From Pseudomonas taiwanensis DSM 21245 (GTDB lineage: Bacteria > Pseudomonadota > Gammaproteobacteria > Pseudomonadales > Pseudomonadaceae), in assembly GCF_000425785.1 (NCBI RefSeq), contig NZ_AUEC01000014.1:124001-188000 (forward strand): a stretch of 64,000 bases of DNA. Direction: 5' to 3'. This document shows, piece after piece, positions 45,484-54,105 of the stretch (position 1 is the first letter of the stretch; every line of letters starts with the position of its first letter). The notes below the pieces were generated by a model that did not search any database, was not told the DNA's origin, and saw nothing but the letters and a program-made list of their open reading frames with translations. The translations under genes were made by a program, and so were the position numbers.

Positions 45484-46458
45484 CACATCACCTTCAAGAC
45501 ATTCTGTGTGTAGGCACATTGTAGCGGATGCATATATGTGTGACAACCACACAACGGACGTTGAGAGAATGTCAAAAAACAGTGTGTGTTTGTTGCTGAC
45601 CGTTCACCTATATTGGATGGCTAGCACTGTCAAGCAGAATCACAATTAGTGCGTATGCACTGAGGGAATTGAAGACTTTCAGCGAAACACTACAAATGGC
45701 CAATACATAAGAATGGCAATCATCTGCAATGGTGAAATCTTCTGCTATCTGTGTGATTTGTGGTTGACAGAGCTGTATTGATGTGTACTGGCAGGATGCT
45801 TTTCTAAGTTTTCTCACATTTTTAGAAAATTATCTTGCAATAGCAAAAGCGTTTTGCTTAGTAACACCCCTAGGTGCAGAAACTCCCCTATGTGTCACCC
45901 TGCCTGTATTCTCAACACTTCGCCCTGCTCGGCCTTTCAAGGGGTATGTACCAATCAGTACATAAATGTCACCAACAAGAATGGTGACAGATAATAGAGT
46001 GGTGACAATCTTGGTGACATTCAACACCTCACAAGGTATTGATTGCACGATGATGAATGACAGAGGGTAATATTGTGTCGTACCGACACAGAGGGATAAC
46101 ACCTTGAACGTAGTTCAAGAGATTACACCCTAAGACAACATACAATAGACCAATACCCTAGAGCATCCTGCTCTTGCTTCATACAGTGCAGAGATAGACC
46201 GCTAGGTCATTGGGTTAGCCCGTATCCGTAGGATACAGTGTTATACCCTTCTGAACGTCCGTTCAGAGAGTATCTATTCTAGGAGATTTCATTATCTTAG
46301 TAGTTGTTGTTTGTATGTTTGTTTCTGTTGGGTAACACTCAATGCTAAACGCATTGGTAAAAGCAGAAGCTCTTACATCATTATACCGTGATGTGCGAAA
46401 ACCCGTAAAGATACAGTTATGTGAAATTACACCAGTACAGTTTATGAGGTGCTCACCG
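45484..46458. promoter_or_regulatory. Noncoding stretch of about 1 kb with repeats and palindromes
   Basis: No credible gene was found. It holds five copies of a 7-mer GGTGACA/TGTCACC (45893, 45967, 45983, 46001, 46013) and three perfect dyads: TGTGTCG-TAC-CGACACA (46074-46090), GTATCC-GTA-GGATAC (46222-46236) and TCTGAACG-TC-CGTTCAGA (46250-46267). The spacing of the 7-mers suggests protein binding, as in an operator cluster or iteron-like origin. Which of these applies cannot be decided by eye. Confidence 0.55.
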
Positions 46459-47130
46459 TTACAGATCACAGCTTGACACACCATACTCGATTTCAACGTC
46501 ACCGCCGTTAATCACCGCAATGTCACAGACACTGGATACAGACAAGCTTATCTCTGCCACCTCATTCATCAGGTGCAGCATGTGCTTGATGATTTCCTGC
46601 TTGGCCTGTGCGTAAGGACTTGTTCTGAGTGAGGATGTGACGACTCCCTGTAATTGGTGCCTCACCTTGTCAGCTTGCTCATCGCTAAAGCCACCGGGAA
46701 GACACAGCACCCTGCCCTCACCCACAACAGCAAAGTTCTCAGTGCTGAGTGACGGGTGAAAGAACACAGCTCTTGTCACGGCTAGGCCGTTAGCCGTTGC
46801 TGGGTAGGTGAACAGCCATCCAGTTCTAGCTAAGTGGCGTTCTAGCTGTGGGTTGCTGGCGTTAGCCTTCGCATAGGTGATGCGTGCCTGCTGGATCAGC
46901 CAAAGCACTTCATCAGTTGTGGCGAATCCCTGCGTGCCCAGATGATCCTTCACAGGATTCAACATTTCGACCATGCCACAGCCGGTCACAATTCCTGCAG
47001 GTGTTCTGACAATCTTCTGTTCATCGTCTCCATGCACTGTAAGTGAGCCGTCAGCCTCGTATCGGGTTGCACGTTTGTCAGCAGCTACCACCACTTCACT
47101 ACCCAGATGAGCAACGAGAATACACGTCAT
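46459..47130 (-). CDS. Proteasome-beta/HslV-like Ntn hydrolase
   Basis: A 223-residue protein. It begins MTCILVAHLGSEVVVAADKRAT. Counting from the Thr after Met, the aspartate of AADKRAT is residue 17, as in proteasome beta subunits, and a KI pair (residues 38-39) takes the place of Lys33 with a five-residue insertion; GIVTGCG and a glycine-rich segment follow. These are the three catalytic residues of the Thr-dependent Ntn fold. The start at 47130 is fixed by GAGGTGAAATCC. Only Met removal would be needed to expose Thr1. Target and partner ATPase are unknown. Confidence 0.75.
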   Translation of the reverse strand: MTCILVAHLGSEVVVAADKRATRYEADGSLTVHGDDEQKIVRTPAGIVTGCGMVEMLNPVKDHLGTQGFATTDEVLWLIQQARITYAKANASNPQLERHLARTGWLFTYPATANGLAVTRAVFFHPSLSTENFAVVGEGRVLCLPGGFSDEQADKVRHQLQGVVTSSLRTSPYAQAKQEIIKHMLHLMNEVAEISLSVSSVCDIAVINGGDVEIEYGVSSCDL

Positions 47131-47280
47131 GGATTTCACCTCAGAACTGACAAAGCTCGACTCTACCACGTATGTGCAATCCGTCACTCAAAACGGGCTG
47201 TAAGCCTTATGGCTACTGGGCTAGGGGCGAATCTGTCTCAATAGAACGTCTACTACTCTCCCTATCTTGAGGGCAAACGA

Positions 47281-47304
47281 AAGCCCAGCTTGTTAGGGCT
47301 GGGC
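47281..47304 (-). terminator. Terminator-like hairpin
   Basis: AGCCCAGC...GCTGGGCT with a short loop on the minus strand, followed by TTTCG. It ends the 164-residue gene. Confidence 0.6.
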
Positions 47305-47322
47305 TGTGGGCTGTCAGATAGA

Positions 47323-47817
47323 TTACAACTCAGAAGCTTTCACTACTTGTGGTAGCAGCTCTGTACAAATCCGCTCCATGTGTTCGGCAGTGTCTAACAC
47401 TTCCATCCGCATAATGCCGAGTGAACCAGACTCATAATCGTAACGACCCTTGAAGAAGTAGCCCGCAAAATCTTTCAGCTTCTGCTCAAGCGGATAACCG
47501 GGATACAGGCGCTCCGATGTATCTAAGATAGCTTGACGCAAACTAGGCTCAATCTTACTGAATAGTTTGTCTAAGAAATGACCATGCTCAGAGGCCACTG
47601 CACCACTGTACATATCAATTCCGTTAATCGTTGCTATCAGCGTGCTATCATCTTTTGCCAAGAATGACTTTATAAACAGTTCAATCGCCAGCCCTGATAG
47701 CACACAGGCAGGGCGATAAAGCTCAGTGTCATTAGACTGCTCAATGAGAAGAGCAGCTTTAAGATAGGTACTGCCTGCACGAATCACTTCTAAACTTGGC
47801 AAAGGTAGATATGGCAT
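47323..47817 (-). CDS. Hypothetical protein, HEPN-like helices
   Basis: A 164-residue helical protein. The segment ACVLSGLAIELFIKSFLAK resembles the second helix of HEPN-type proteins, and a His follows in ASEHGHFLDKLF. The RNase motif R-x4-6-H is not convincing, so it may be a non-catalytic relative. AAGGAGTCGTT precedes the start. It lies upstream of the Ntn hydrolase gene but is separated from it by a terminator-like hairpin. Confidence 0.6.
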   Translation of the reverse strand: MPYLPLPSLEVIRAGSTYLKAALLIEQSNDTELYRPACVLSGLAIELFIKSFLAKDDSTLIATINGIDMYSGAVASEHGHFLDKLFSKIEPSLRQAILDTSERLYPGYPLEQKLKDFAGYFFKGRYDYESGSLGIMRMEVLDTAEHMERICTELLPQVVKASEL

Positions 47818-47976
47818 AACGACTCCTTGTTGTTGATATTAAAGAATACCATATAAAGGAAAGGCCGCTCAAGGCGGACTGTAGAGGGCGTAGGAGACGC
47901 TTTAAGGGCGCAGGGCATCCAGACATATTACCTATATGCAAAACACTCTTAAAACGTCTTATATGAGCTCCTAGCG

Positions 47977-48207
47977 TTAGCCAGCAACAGAGCCAGAGTT
48001 ACCTGTACCCGGTGTGACGCCGGAGTGGAAGTGAGCATCAAACAACACACCATTGAATCGGGCTTCACAAATCATGGTGTAGTTGCCAGTCAAATTTATT
48101 TGAGAAACATTGATGTTCATCTGTTGAGCACTCAGGATGAGAGAGTTGGATGCTGTTAGCTCAATATCCTTGCCAATCACTTTGACCGTGAATTGAGAGT
48201 TGATCAC
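47977..48207 (-). pseudogene. Remnant of a phage baseplate-spike (gpV-like) protein
   Basis: The frame encodes a beta-helix pattern (IELTASNSLILSAQQMNIN, then INLTGNYTM) ending DAHFHSGVTPGTGNSGS, like the His-rich tip of phage baseplate assembly protein V. Coding-like sequence continues 20 codons upstream of the GTG (…GQETHLTLKADGNA) until a stop, with no start codon or ribosome-binding site. It therefore looks like the C-terminal piece of a larger spike gene. It suggests phage ancestry for part of the element. Confidence 0.6.
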
Positions 48208-48570
48208 AGCGTTGCCATCAGCCTTTAGGGTTAAGTGCGTCTCCTGCCCTGTCCCTACGGATGAACAATCAGTAGGTCTTTAAGGTCACTATCAAGCCCC
48301 GTGTCGCACAGACACAGGATCATTCCTTTAATTTTCTGGGGAATTGATATTCATCAATCATTATTCCCCAGTAACCCTTGGAAAATGGAAGGTAGTGGCA
48401 TTGACCTACGGTCGAGATGCATCAAGCCTAGACCTGTAGGTCTGAGAGTTACCTTCATGGTACGAATGCTTCACTTCTATATCCGAGCGTAATTCACCAG
48501 CCCAGTGCGACCTCTCTTACAGGTCGTTTACAGGTCGTTCGCTTCTCTCTCTTATCCGAGCGCAATTGAA
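48208..48570. other. Noncoding stretch with hairpins
   Basis: Contains a long hairpin 48336-48371 (CTGGGGAAT with ATTCCCCAG and an inner ATTGAT/ATCAAT), a dyad AGACCT-GT-AGGTCT (48430-48443), an inverted CGACCT/AGGTCG pair (48508-48526), and a tandem TACAGGTCGTT (48519-48540). The sequence ATCCGAGCGYAATT occurs twice (48481, 48554). No gene is supported apart from the end of the spike remnant. Confidence 0.5.
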
Positions 48571-49290
48571 TTACGCCAGTCCTTGCAGTTGTCCGGTGTC
48601 GTCTTGGTAGTACGAGTCGGCAAAGTCCACTTCAAACTGAAGCTGCTGACGCACAGCAGGGTTTCGTTCAAGATAGAGTTCCATCCCGCCGATGGCGAAA
48701 CGGGCACACTGGCAAACTCTCCGTGCTTGTTGGTCGCTCATTGTGCGTAAACCCTCAAGGCGAATCACGCTCTTTACGATCTCGGTGCTGATCTCATCAA
48801 GCATACAAGCCCGCAGTACATGGGCGGGGCTTACGTTCATTTTCCCATTGCTGTCCTTGCCTACTGTCATGCAGGCGCCATAAACGTAGTCATCAACCCA
48901 GCAAAGGCGTTCAGCATGGGCCGCCTTGAAATGGCTCACGTGCGGATTGGGCGTTACCTTGGGCTTAGGTCCACGTTTACTACGTTGTACATCAAGGTCG
49001 ACAACGCCATCCGGCAGGCGCTCCGCTTCTGCCTCAGTAATGCTGGGACGTGGGGCAGGATCAAATTCATAGCTCGGTTGTATCGCTTTGGTCTTGCCAA
49101 TCTGAGGCTGTTCGTAATCGTACGGAGTCGGGACGAGGTCGAGAGTGGTGTAGCTGGCCATCACCTCACCAGTGGTCTTGTCGACAACGAAACTGTCGAC
49201 GTTAGTGGTGCGGAGGTTGGTCAGTGCGGGACGAATGTCGGAAGCGGCTGTGGCGGGGGGAAATACTTTGATGCGGGCGAGCGTGGTCAT
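48571..49290 (-). CDS. Hypothetical protein, 239 residues
   Basis: The start is well supported by AGGAGATAAACG. The N-terminal half is Pro-rich and low in structure (PTPYDYEQPQIG, PAPRPSITEAE), with a basic RGPKPKV patch like an AT-hook near residue 105. The C-terminal half (about 115-239) is helical with several cysteines (RVCQCARFAIGG). No family was recognised. DNA binding is only suggested by the basic patch. Confidence 0.66.
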   Translation of the reverse strand: MTTLARIKVFPPATAASDIRPALTNLRTTNVDSFVVDKTTGEVMASYTTLDLVPTPYDYEQPQIGKTKAIQPSYEFDPAPRPSITEAEAERLPDGVVDLDVQRSKRGPKPKVTPNPHVSHFKAAHAERLCWVDDYVYGACMTVGKDSNGKMNVSPAHVLRACMLDEISTEIVKSVIRLEGLRTMSDQQARRVCQCARFAIGGMELYLERNPAVRQQLQFEVDFADSYYQDDTGQLQGLA

Positions 49291-49757
49291 CGTTTATCTC
49301 CTGTGTCAGTTCATTTGCATAGGCATTCCTCTCGGGTTGTGCCGGTTATGGTTTGGGTAAATCGTAGGCAAATTTAAGCCCCCATGCAAAACACCAATTC
49401 GGTGGTCGCGGTGGAGGCTCTTTAATATGCCTATCTGCTCACTGAAGCAGGGGCTAATACTACACTATCCCAGAGAAAAATCAACCCCTAAGTATTGACT
49501 TTTGCTGCAAACCTATTCCTAAAAAACTGTTTTACCGAGCGAGGAACGCGCTTTGCTTAGTACAGACCATCCATTCACCCCGTAAACATTGGGGTTGAAA
49601 TGAAAGACGAATACGTAGCGTCGATTGGGAGTCGAGGTTTATACGAGGTTTTCAGTAGGTTATTCGAGGTTTTCTGATGTGCTTCAAGTCCTCGGCCATC
49701 GCTTTGATTGGAGTCCTGCTGCCGTAGATGCCAAAAGCGACGCTGCCGGCAGTATCG
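49291..49757. other. Gap of about 470 bp without a gene
   Basis: No gene is supported. Three CGAGGTTT copies lie within 40 bp (49633, 49644, 49665) and could be binding sites. The rest shows nothing recognisable. Confidence 0.45.
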
Positions 49758-51311
49758 TCAATCCCCCTGCTCTACCCAGTCTTCTTGCCTGCGGATTGTT
49801 CCTGTCTCGCAGTGGTCGCCGGTCTTAACAAGCATCGGTCGTTCTCCCTGATAGAGCCTGTACGTCTTAGCGCCTTTGTTGTACCCGTCATAGCGATACA
49901 CGGTGTCTGTCCCAGTGACGGTGATGGTCTTATCTGGATGCACGGTGATGGCATAGCCAACTTGCTGCATCAAAGCACTCAGGCGCTCAGGGTCGTTTTC
50001 TTCCATCCACCACATTTCAGCCTGATATTCCCAATCCTGCCCTGCTGCTGGTGTCTCTGACCGCTCTAACAGCGTGAGACGGGCTTTCATTGACTCACGG
50101 TCGGCATTCAGCAGCTTGAGGTCATCAAGCACTTCTTTCACAGCACCAATGGCCTTGATCGTTTCTGTTAGGCCGGTGATCTTGAAAGACACACCTTCAA
50201 TCTCAGAACGGAGAGCGGCAATCCCCACCTCATTCACACTGGTGTGCAGAGTAGCCACGCCATCGAGCTTTGCCCGGTCACCAGTCCAAGCCAGAATTGC
50301 GTCCATCACCGGCTTTGGCAATTGGGCGTTGTTCGTACAATCACCCATCATCTGATTTGAGCGGCAACGAACTGAGGACGTTTTGCCAGCGCGATGCTGA
50401 ACAATGTAATTCTTACCGCATACGCCACATTTCATCAGACCGACTAGGAAGTGCTTTGCTGTCTTCCTCACTGGCTTGGTGGCCACACGCTCTTTGTGCA
50501 TTTGAGCCTTCTGAAAGGTGCTCAGACTTACAACTGGTGGGTAGGCGTTCTGGATAATCTCCGTTGGCCTGTTGTCGTCGAGCTTGTACACCTCCCATTC
50601 ACCAATGGCTGTGCGGTTTGTGATCCAACGGCGAACAGAGGCACCAGCCACCTTCGCTAGCTCAGGTACGCCAGATTCACGCATACGCTTGGCTATGGTG
50701 CTCGTGCCTACACCCGATATGTATAGGTCGAAAGCCAACCTAACCTGCTCTGCTACACGTTCGATCAACGCACCGTCGGAGGTGAGCCATACGGGTGTTG
50801 AACGCTTGGGGGCTACTCCGGCCTTGGCTTGAGCTTTACGCTTCTCATAGGTGGCTGTGATGCGTCTGGATAGGGCCGCACTGTATTGGTGTGCAGCCTG
50901 TATCTTGGCCATCAACATGTAGATGTGAGAGCCGTTCACGCTCGCACGGTTGTAGGTGTTGCCATCGTCAAGGGTGATGATCGAGACGCCAGCTTTCAAG
51001 ATTGGCGTAAGCAGGTCGAGCATATCCACTGTGTCCATACGGCCTGTACGGTCGATGGCTTCAACCAGAACAACGTCCCCTGATTTGATGGCCCCATCCT
51101 GTACCGCCTCAAGCAGCTTCCCAAAGCCACCACCTTTAACGTGCTTGGCATGATAGCCAGACTTGCCAAGGTCTTTGTATTGGAGCGTGGACAGGTCGTA
51201 CTCGGGATGACTCAGCAGCCACTCGGCAATCATCGCCTCTTGGCGCTCAACAGAGTTGCCTTGCCGTTGGCGAAGGCTTGAGAATCGAACGTAGCTGATG
51301 GCGTGCGGCAT
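49758..51311 (-). CDS. Large serine recombinase (integrase of the element)
   Basis: A 517-residue large serine integrase. The N-terminal catalytic domain has the active serine in ISYVRFSSLRQRQGNS and the arginines in EAIDRTGRMD. A recombinase domain follows, and a zinc ribbon (CGVCGKNYIV...CRSNQMMGDC, about residues 305-340) and a coiled-coil-like segment (about 375-420) complete the layout. AAGGAATTCCCC precedes the start. It lies 63 bp from the right attachment site, so it is the probable enzyme that inserted the element into the MFS gene. Confidence 0.93.
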   Translation of the reverse strand: MPHAISYVRFSSLRQRQGNSVERQEAMIAEWLLSHPEYDLSTLQYKDLGKSGYHAKHVKGGGFGKLLEAVQDGAIKSGDVVLVEAIDRTGRMDTVDMLDLLTPILKAGVSIITLDDGNTYNRASVNGSHIYMLMAKIQAAHQYSAALSRRITATYEKRKAQAKAGVAPKRSTPVWLTSDGALIERVAEQVRLAFDLYISGVGTSTIAKRMRESGVPELAKVAGASVRRWITNRTAIGEWEVYKLDDNRPTEIIQNAYPPVVSLSTFQKAQMHKERVATKPVRKTAKHFLVGLMKCGVCGKNYIVQHRAGKTSSVRCRSNQMMGDCTNNAQLPKPVMDAILAWTGDRAKLDGVATLHTSVNEVGIAALRSEIEGVSFKITGLTETIKAIGAVKEVLDDLKLLNADRESMKARLTLLERSETPAAGQDWEYQAEMWWMEENDPERLSALMQQVGYAITVHPDKTITVTGTDTVYRYDGYNKGAKTYRLYQGERPMLVKTGDHCETGTIRRQEDWVEQGD

Positions 51312-51373
51312 GGGGAATTCCTTGATTCGAGCGATGTTAGCATGGGGCAGCCACAGGGAGTAGCATACGACCC

Positions 51374-51395
51374 ACCTGCCTGCTGTTCGTCACCA
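51374..51395. repeat. Right attachment site, 22-bp direct repeat
   Basis: Identical to 39704-39725. To the right the transporter frame continues with TPTEFYTLRLLTG. Confidence 0.92.
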
Positions 51396-52390
51396 CGCCC
51401 ACCGAGTTCTACACCTTGCGCCTGCTGACCGGTGCCGCGGAGGCCGGCTTCTTCCCTGGCGTAGTGCTGTATCTCTCGCGCTGGTTCCCGGCTGATCGTC
51501 GTGGCCGCATCATGGCGCTGTTCATGTCGGCGATTCCGGTCTCCGGCCTGCTGGGCGGGCCGTTCTCCGGTTGGATCCTCGAACACTTCGCCGCCGGCCA
51601 ACATGGCCTGGCCGGTTGGCAGTGGATGTTCCTGATCCAGGGCCTGCCGACCGTCATACTGGGCGTGCTCGCCATCGGCCTGCTCAGTGACGGCTACCAG
51701 AAAGCCGCCTGGCTGAGCCCAGCCGAACGCCAGCTGATCGAAGCCGACCTCAAGGCCGACGCCGCCAGCAAGCCTGCCACGACGGGTGACAGCGTAGTCA
51801 GTGTGCTCACCAACCCGTTGATCTGGACCTTCGGCTTCGTCTACTTCTGCATCCAAAGCGGGGTTTACGCGATCAACTTCTGGCTACCGTCGATCATCAA
51901 GAACATGGGCTTCGACAATCCGCTGCTGATTGGTTGGCTCAGCGCCATCCCCTACTTGCTCGCGGGTGTGTTCATGATCCTTTGCGGGCGCTCGGCGGAC
52001 CTGCGCAACGAGCGCCGCTGGCACCTTGTGGTACCGATGCTGATGGGCGCCACCGGCCTGCTGATCGCGGTGAACTTCGCAGGCAACCCGACCATTGCCA
52101 TCCTCGGACTTTCGATCGCCACCATGGGTGCCCTCACCGGCCTGCCAATGTTCTGGCCGATGCCGACCGCACTGCTGAGTGCGAGCGCCGCCGTCGCGGG
52201 CTTGGCGATCATCAACTCGGTGGGCCAGATGGCCGGCTTCCTCAGCCCCTACCTGGTGGGCTTCATCAAGGACCAGACCGGCTCGACCGACGCGGCGCTG
52301 TACTCGCTGGCGGCGTTGATCGTGCTGGGTAGCCTGGTTGCCCTGCGCGTTTCGCGCGCTGGTATGCTGCGCGCTTGCCAAACCAATTGA
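51374..52390 (+). pseudogene. 3' part of the split MFS transporter gene
   Basis: The frame continues from the right repeat through TPTEFYTLRLLTGAAEAGFFP to the stop, 338 codons including the repeat, and carries transmembrane segments 4-12 of the symporter. It has no start of its own; a TTG at 51416 opens a long frame but has no credible ribosome-binding site. Added to the 104 codons before the repeat on the left it gives 442 residues, the normal length. Unless expressed from the element, it is inactive. Confidence 0.92.
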
Positions 52391-52395
52391 TGCCC

Positions 52396-52444
52396 GTTCG
52401 CCAGCAAGTGGGCTCCTGTCCGTAGGAGCCGGCTTGCCGGCGAA
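52396..52444. repeat. Pair of REP-type palindromes
   Basis: GTTCGCCAGCAAGTGGGCTC and GTAGGAGCCGGCTTGCCGGC, followed by GAA, face each other. They lie between the MFS remnant and the Rieske/FAD gene. Confidence 0.65.
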
Positions 52445-52537
52445 ACATCCAGCAATCCTCGACCCGATCGTCAGCTCGCTGCATCACCCCAAAGGCAAAG
52501 GCGTCAAATGGTTGCAATGGCCATTTGGAGAAGCCTC

Positions 52538-54058
52538 ATGTCCCAGCACAACGTCGCCCGCGTCGAACAACTCGATCCCCGTCGCCCCCTGCGCGTGCAG
52601 GCCGGCAGCGAAGAGCTCGTCCTGGTCCTCCAGGGCGACCAGGTACACGCCTACCAAGCCAACTGTCCCCATGCCGGTGCGCCTCTCGACGAGGGCATGG
52701 TCTGTGGCGGCCTGCTGGTGTGCCCCTGGCACAAAGCTGCATTCGCCGTCGATGAAGGCGCGGTTTGCGAGCCCCCGGCGCTGACCGATCTGCGCCGTTA
52801 CCGGGCGTGGGTGAAGGACGGAGCGGTATGGGTCGACGACCAACCTCTGGCGCAGGTCGAGCCACCCCGTCACAGCGATGCCCGTTGTTTCGCGGTGATC
52901 GGTGCCGGCGCCGCTGGCTCGGCAGCGGTCGCCACGCTGCTGGCCCACGGCTTTGGTGGCCGTCTGGTCTGGCTCGACCAGGAGCACCAAAGCGCCTACG
53001 ACCGTACCGCACTGAGCAAATTCGTCATCGCCGGGCAAATGCCCGCAGATGAAGTGCCAGCATTGCTAGAGCCAGAGGCACTTCGCAAAGGCCACCTGGA
53101 GCGGCTGTTCGGCAAGGTGCGCGTACTGGACACGCAGAAGCGCCGGATTACCCTTGCTGACGGCAGGCACATCGACTACGACGCAGCCCTGCTTGCCACT
53201 GGCGGCAAGCCGCACCGCCCCGCCATCGACGGTGTCGAGCTGCCTGGCGTGTTCACCCTGCGCTCGCGCGAGGACGCAGCCCGCCTGCTCGATGCCGCCG
53301 AACCAGGGCATCCCGTGGTGATCGTCGGTGATGGCTTCATTGGCCTTGAAGCTGCCTCGGCACTGCGCAAATACGGTGCCCAGGTGCATGTGGTGACCCG
53401 TCATGAAGTGCCGCTGGCCAAGCCGCTCGGGGAGCGCATCGGCCGCAGCATCCGCGCGCTGCACGAGCGCAAGGGCGTGATTTTCCACGGACCTACCGAG
53501 GTCGAACGCCTGGCCGGAAAGGGCCAGGTCGACACTGTGGTGCTGGCCAATGGCGAAACCTTGGCCGCTTCCGTGGTTCTGCTGGGCACCGGTGTCAGCC
53601 CGGCCACTGGCTGCGTCCAAGGCTTGGTGATGGCCCAAGACAAATCGTTGAACGTCGATGCACACATGCAGGCAGCCGATGGACTGTGGGCCGCCGGTGA
53701 CATCGCCACCTTCCCCCTCTCGGGACGTCCGGTACGCATCGAGCACTGGCGACTGGCCCAGCAACAAGGCGTGATCGCTGCGGCCAACATGCTCGGCCAA
53801 CAGCGGCGCTACGATGACGTGCCGTTCTTCTGGACCTACCAGCATGGGCGCACCTATGAAGTGCTCGGGCATGCACGAGACTTCAACCGCATGGAATTCG
53901 TCGGCGAGCCGGAAAAAGGCGACTTCATTGCCTTGCAATGCGTCGACGACCAGGTCGAGGCGGTGATTGCCCAGGGGTATTCGGATGCGATGGCGCAGTT
54001 GTCGCAACGGATGAAGCGGCCCCTGAGCCTGACTCAGGCGCTTGAACTGATTGGCTGA
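52538..54058 (+). CDS. Rieske/FAD-dependent NAD(P) oxidoreductase (AIF-like)
   Basis: A 506-residue protein. The N-terminal Rieske domain has CPHAGAPLD and CPWHKAAF (about residues 43-70), then an FAD domain (FAVIGAGAAGSAAV, residues about 120) and an NAD domain (VIVGDGFIGLEAA, about 265) and a C-terminal GDIATFPL region. This is the AIFL-type reductase that supplies electrons to oxygenases. The start at 52538 has TTTGGAGAAGCC in front. It is 47 bp upstream of an aldo/keto reductase. The substrate or partner is not known. Confidence 0.9.
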   Translation: MSQHNVARVEQLDPRRPLRVQAGSEELVLVLQGDQVHAYQANCPHAGAPLDEGMVCGGLLVCPWHKAAFAVDEGAVCEPPALTDLRRYRAWVKDGAVWVDDQPLAQVEPPRHSDARCFAVIGAGAAGSAAVATLLAHGFGGRLVWLDQEHQSAYDRTALSKFVIAGQMPADEVPALLEPEALRKGHLERLFGKVRVLDTQKRRITLADGRHIDYDAALLATGGKPHRPAIDGVELPGVFTLRSREDAARLLDAAEPGHPVVIVGDGFIGLEAASALRKYGAQVHVVTRHEVPLAKPLGERIGRSIRALHERKGVIFHGPTEVERLAGKGQVDTVVLANGETLAASVVLLGTGVSPATGCVQGLVMAQDKSLNVDAHMQAADGLWAAGDIATFPLSGRPVRIEHWRLAQQQGVIAAANMLGQQRRYDDVPFFWTYQHGRTYEVLGHARDFNRMEFVGEPEKGDFIALQCVDDQVEAVIAQGYSDAMAQLSQRMKRPLSLTQALELIG

Positions 54059-54105
54059 ACCTGTGTAAAACGAACGGACACCCCCACTGCAAAGGACTTC
54101 CCAGC

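Larger units (their letters stand above)
39704..51395. mobile_element. Integrative element of about 11.7 kb with large serine recombinase
   Basis: The element is bounded by an identical 22-bp direct repeat and interrupts an MFS transporter gene whose frame is restored by precise removal. Its sequence is visibly richer in A+T than the host genes. All recognised genes are on the minus strand, and the large serine recombinase gene is 63 bp from the right end, as expected for this integrase class. No capsid, portal, terminase, relaxase or conjugation gene was found, so it is neither a complete prophage nor a self-transmissible ICE. Several genes have their own hairpin terminator. Confidence 0.9.

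Noticed and set aside
45608..45817. Short frames in the 45.5-46.5 kb stretch
   Set aside because: No ribosome-binding sites or family features; the repeats and dyads explain the region better.
45893..46019. CRISPR array
   Set aside because: The GGTGACA copies are only 7 bp, in both orientations and unevenly spaced; no cas gene is present.
39704..51395. Complete prophage
   Set aside because: No terminase, portal, capsid, tail or lysis genes were found; only a spike fragment and small genes of unknown function.
51416..52390. Independent 324-residue MFS gene
   Set aside because: It lacks the first three helices, its TTG start has no ribosome-binding site, and it joins in frame with 39392-39725 across the attachment repeat.
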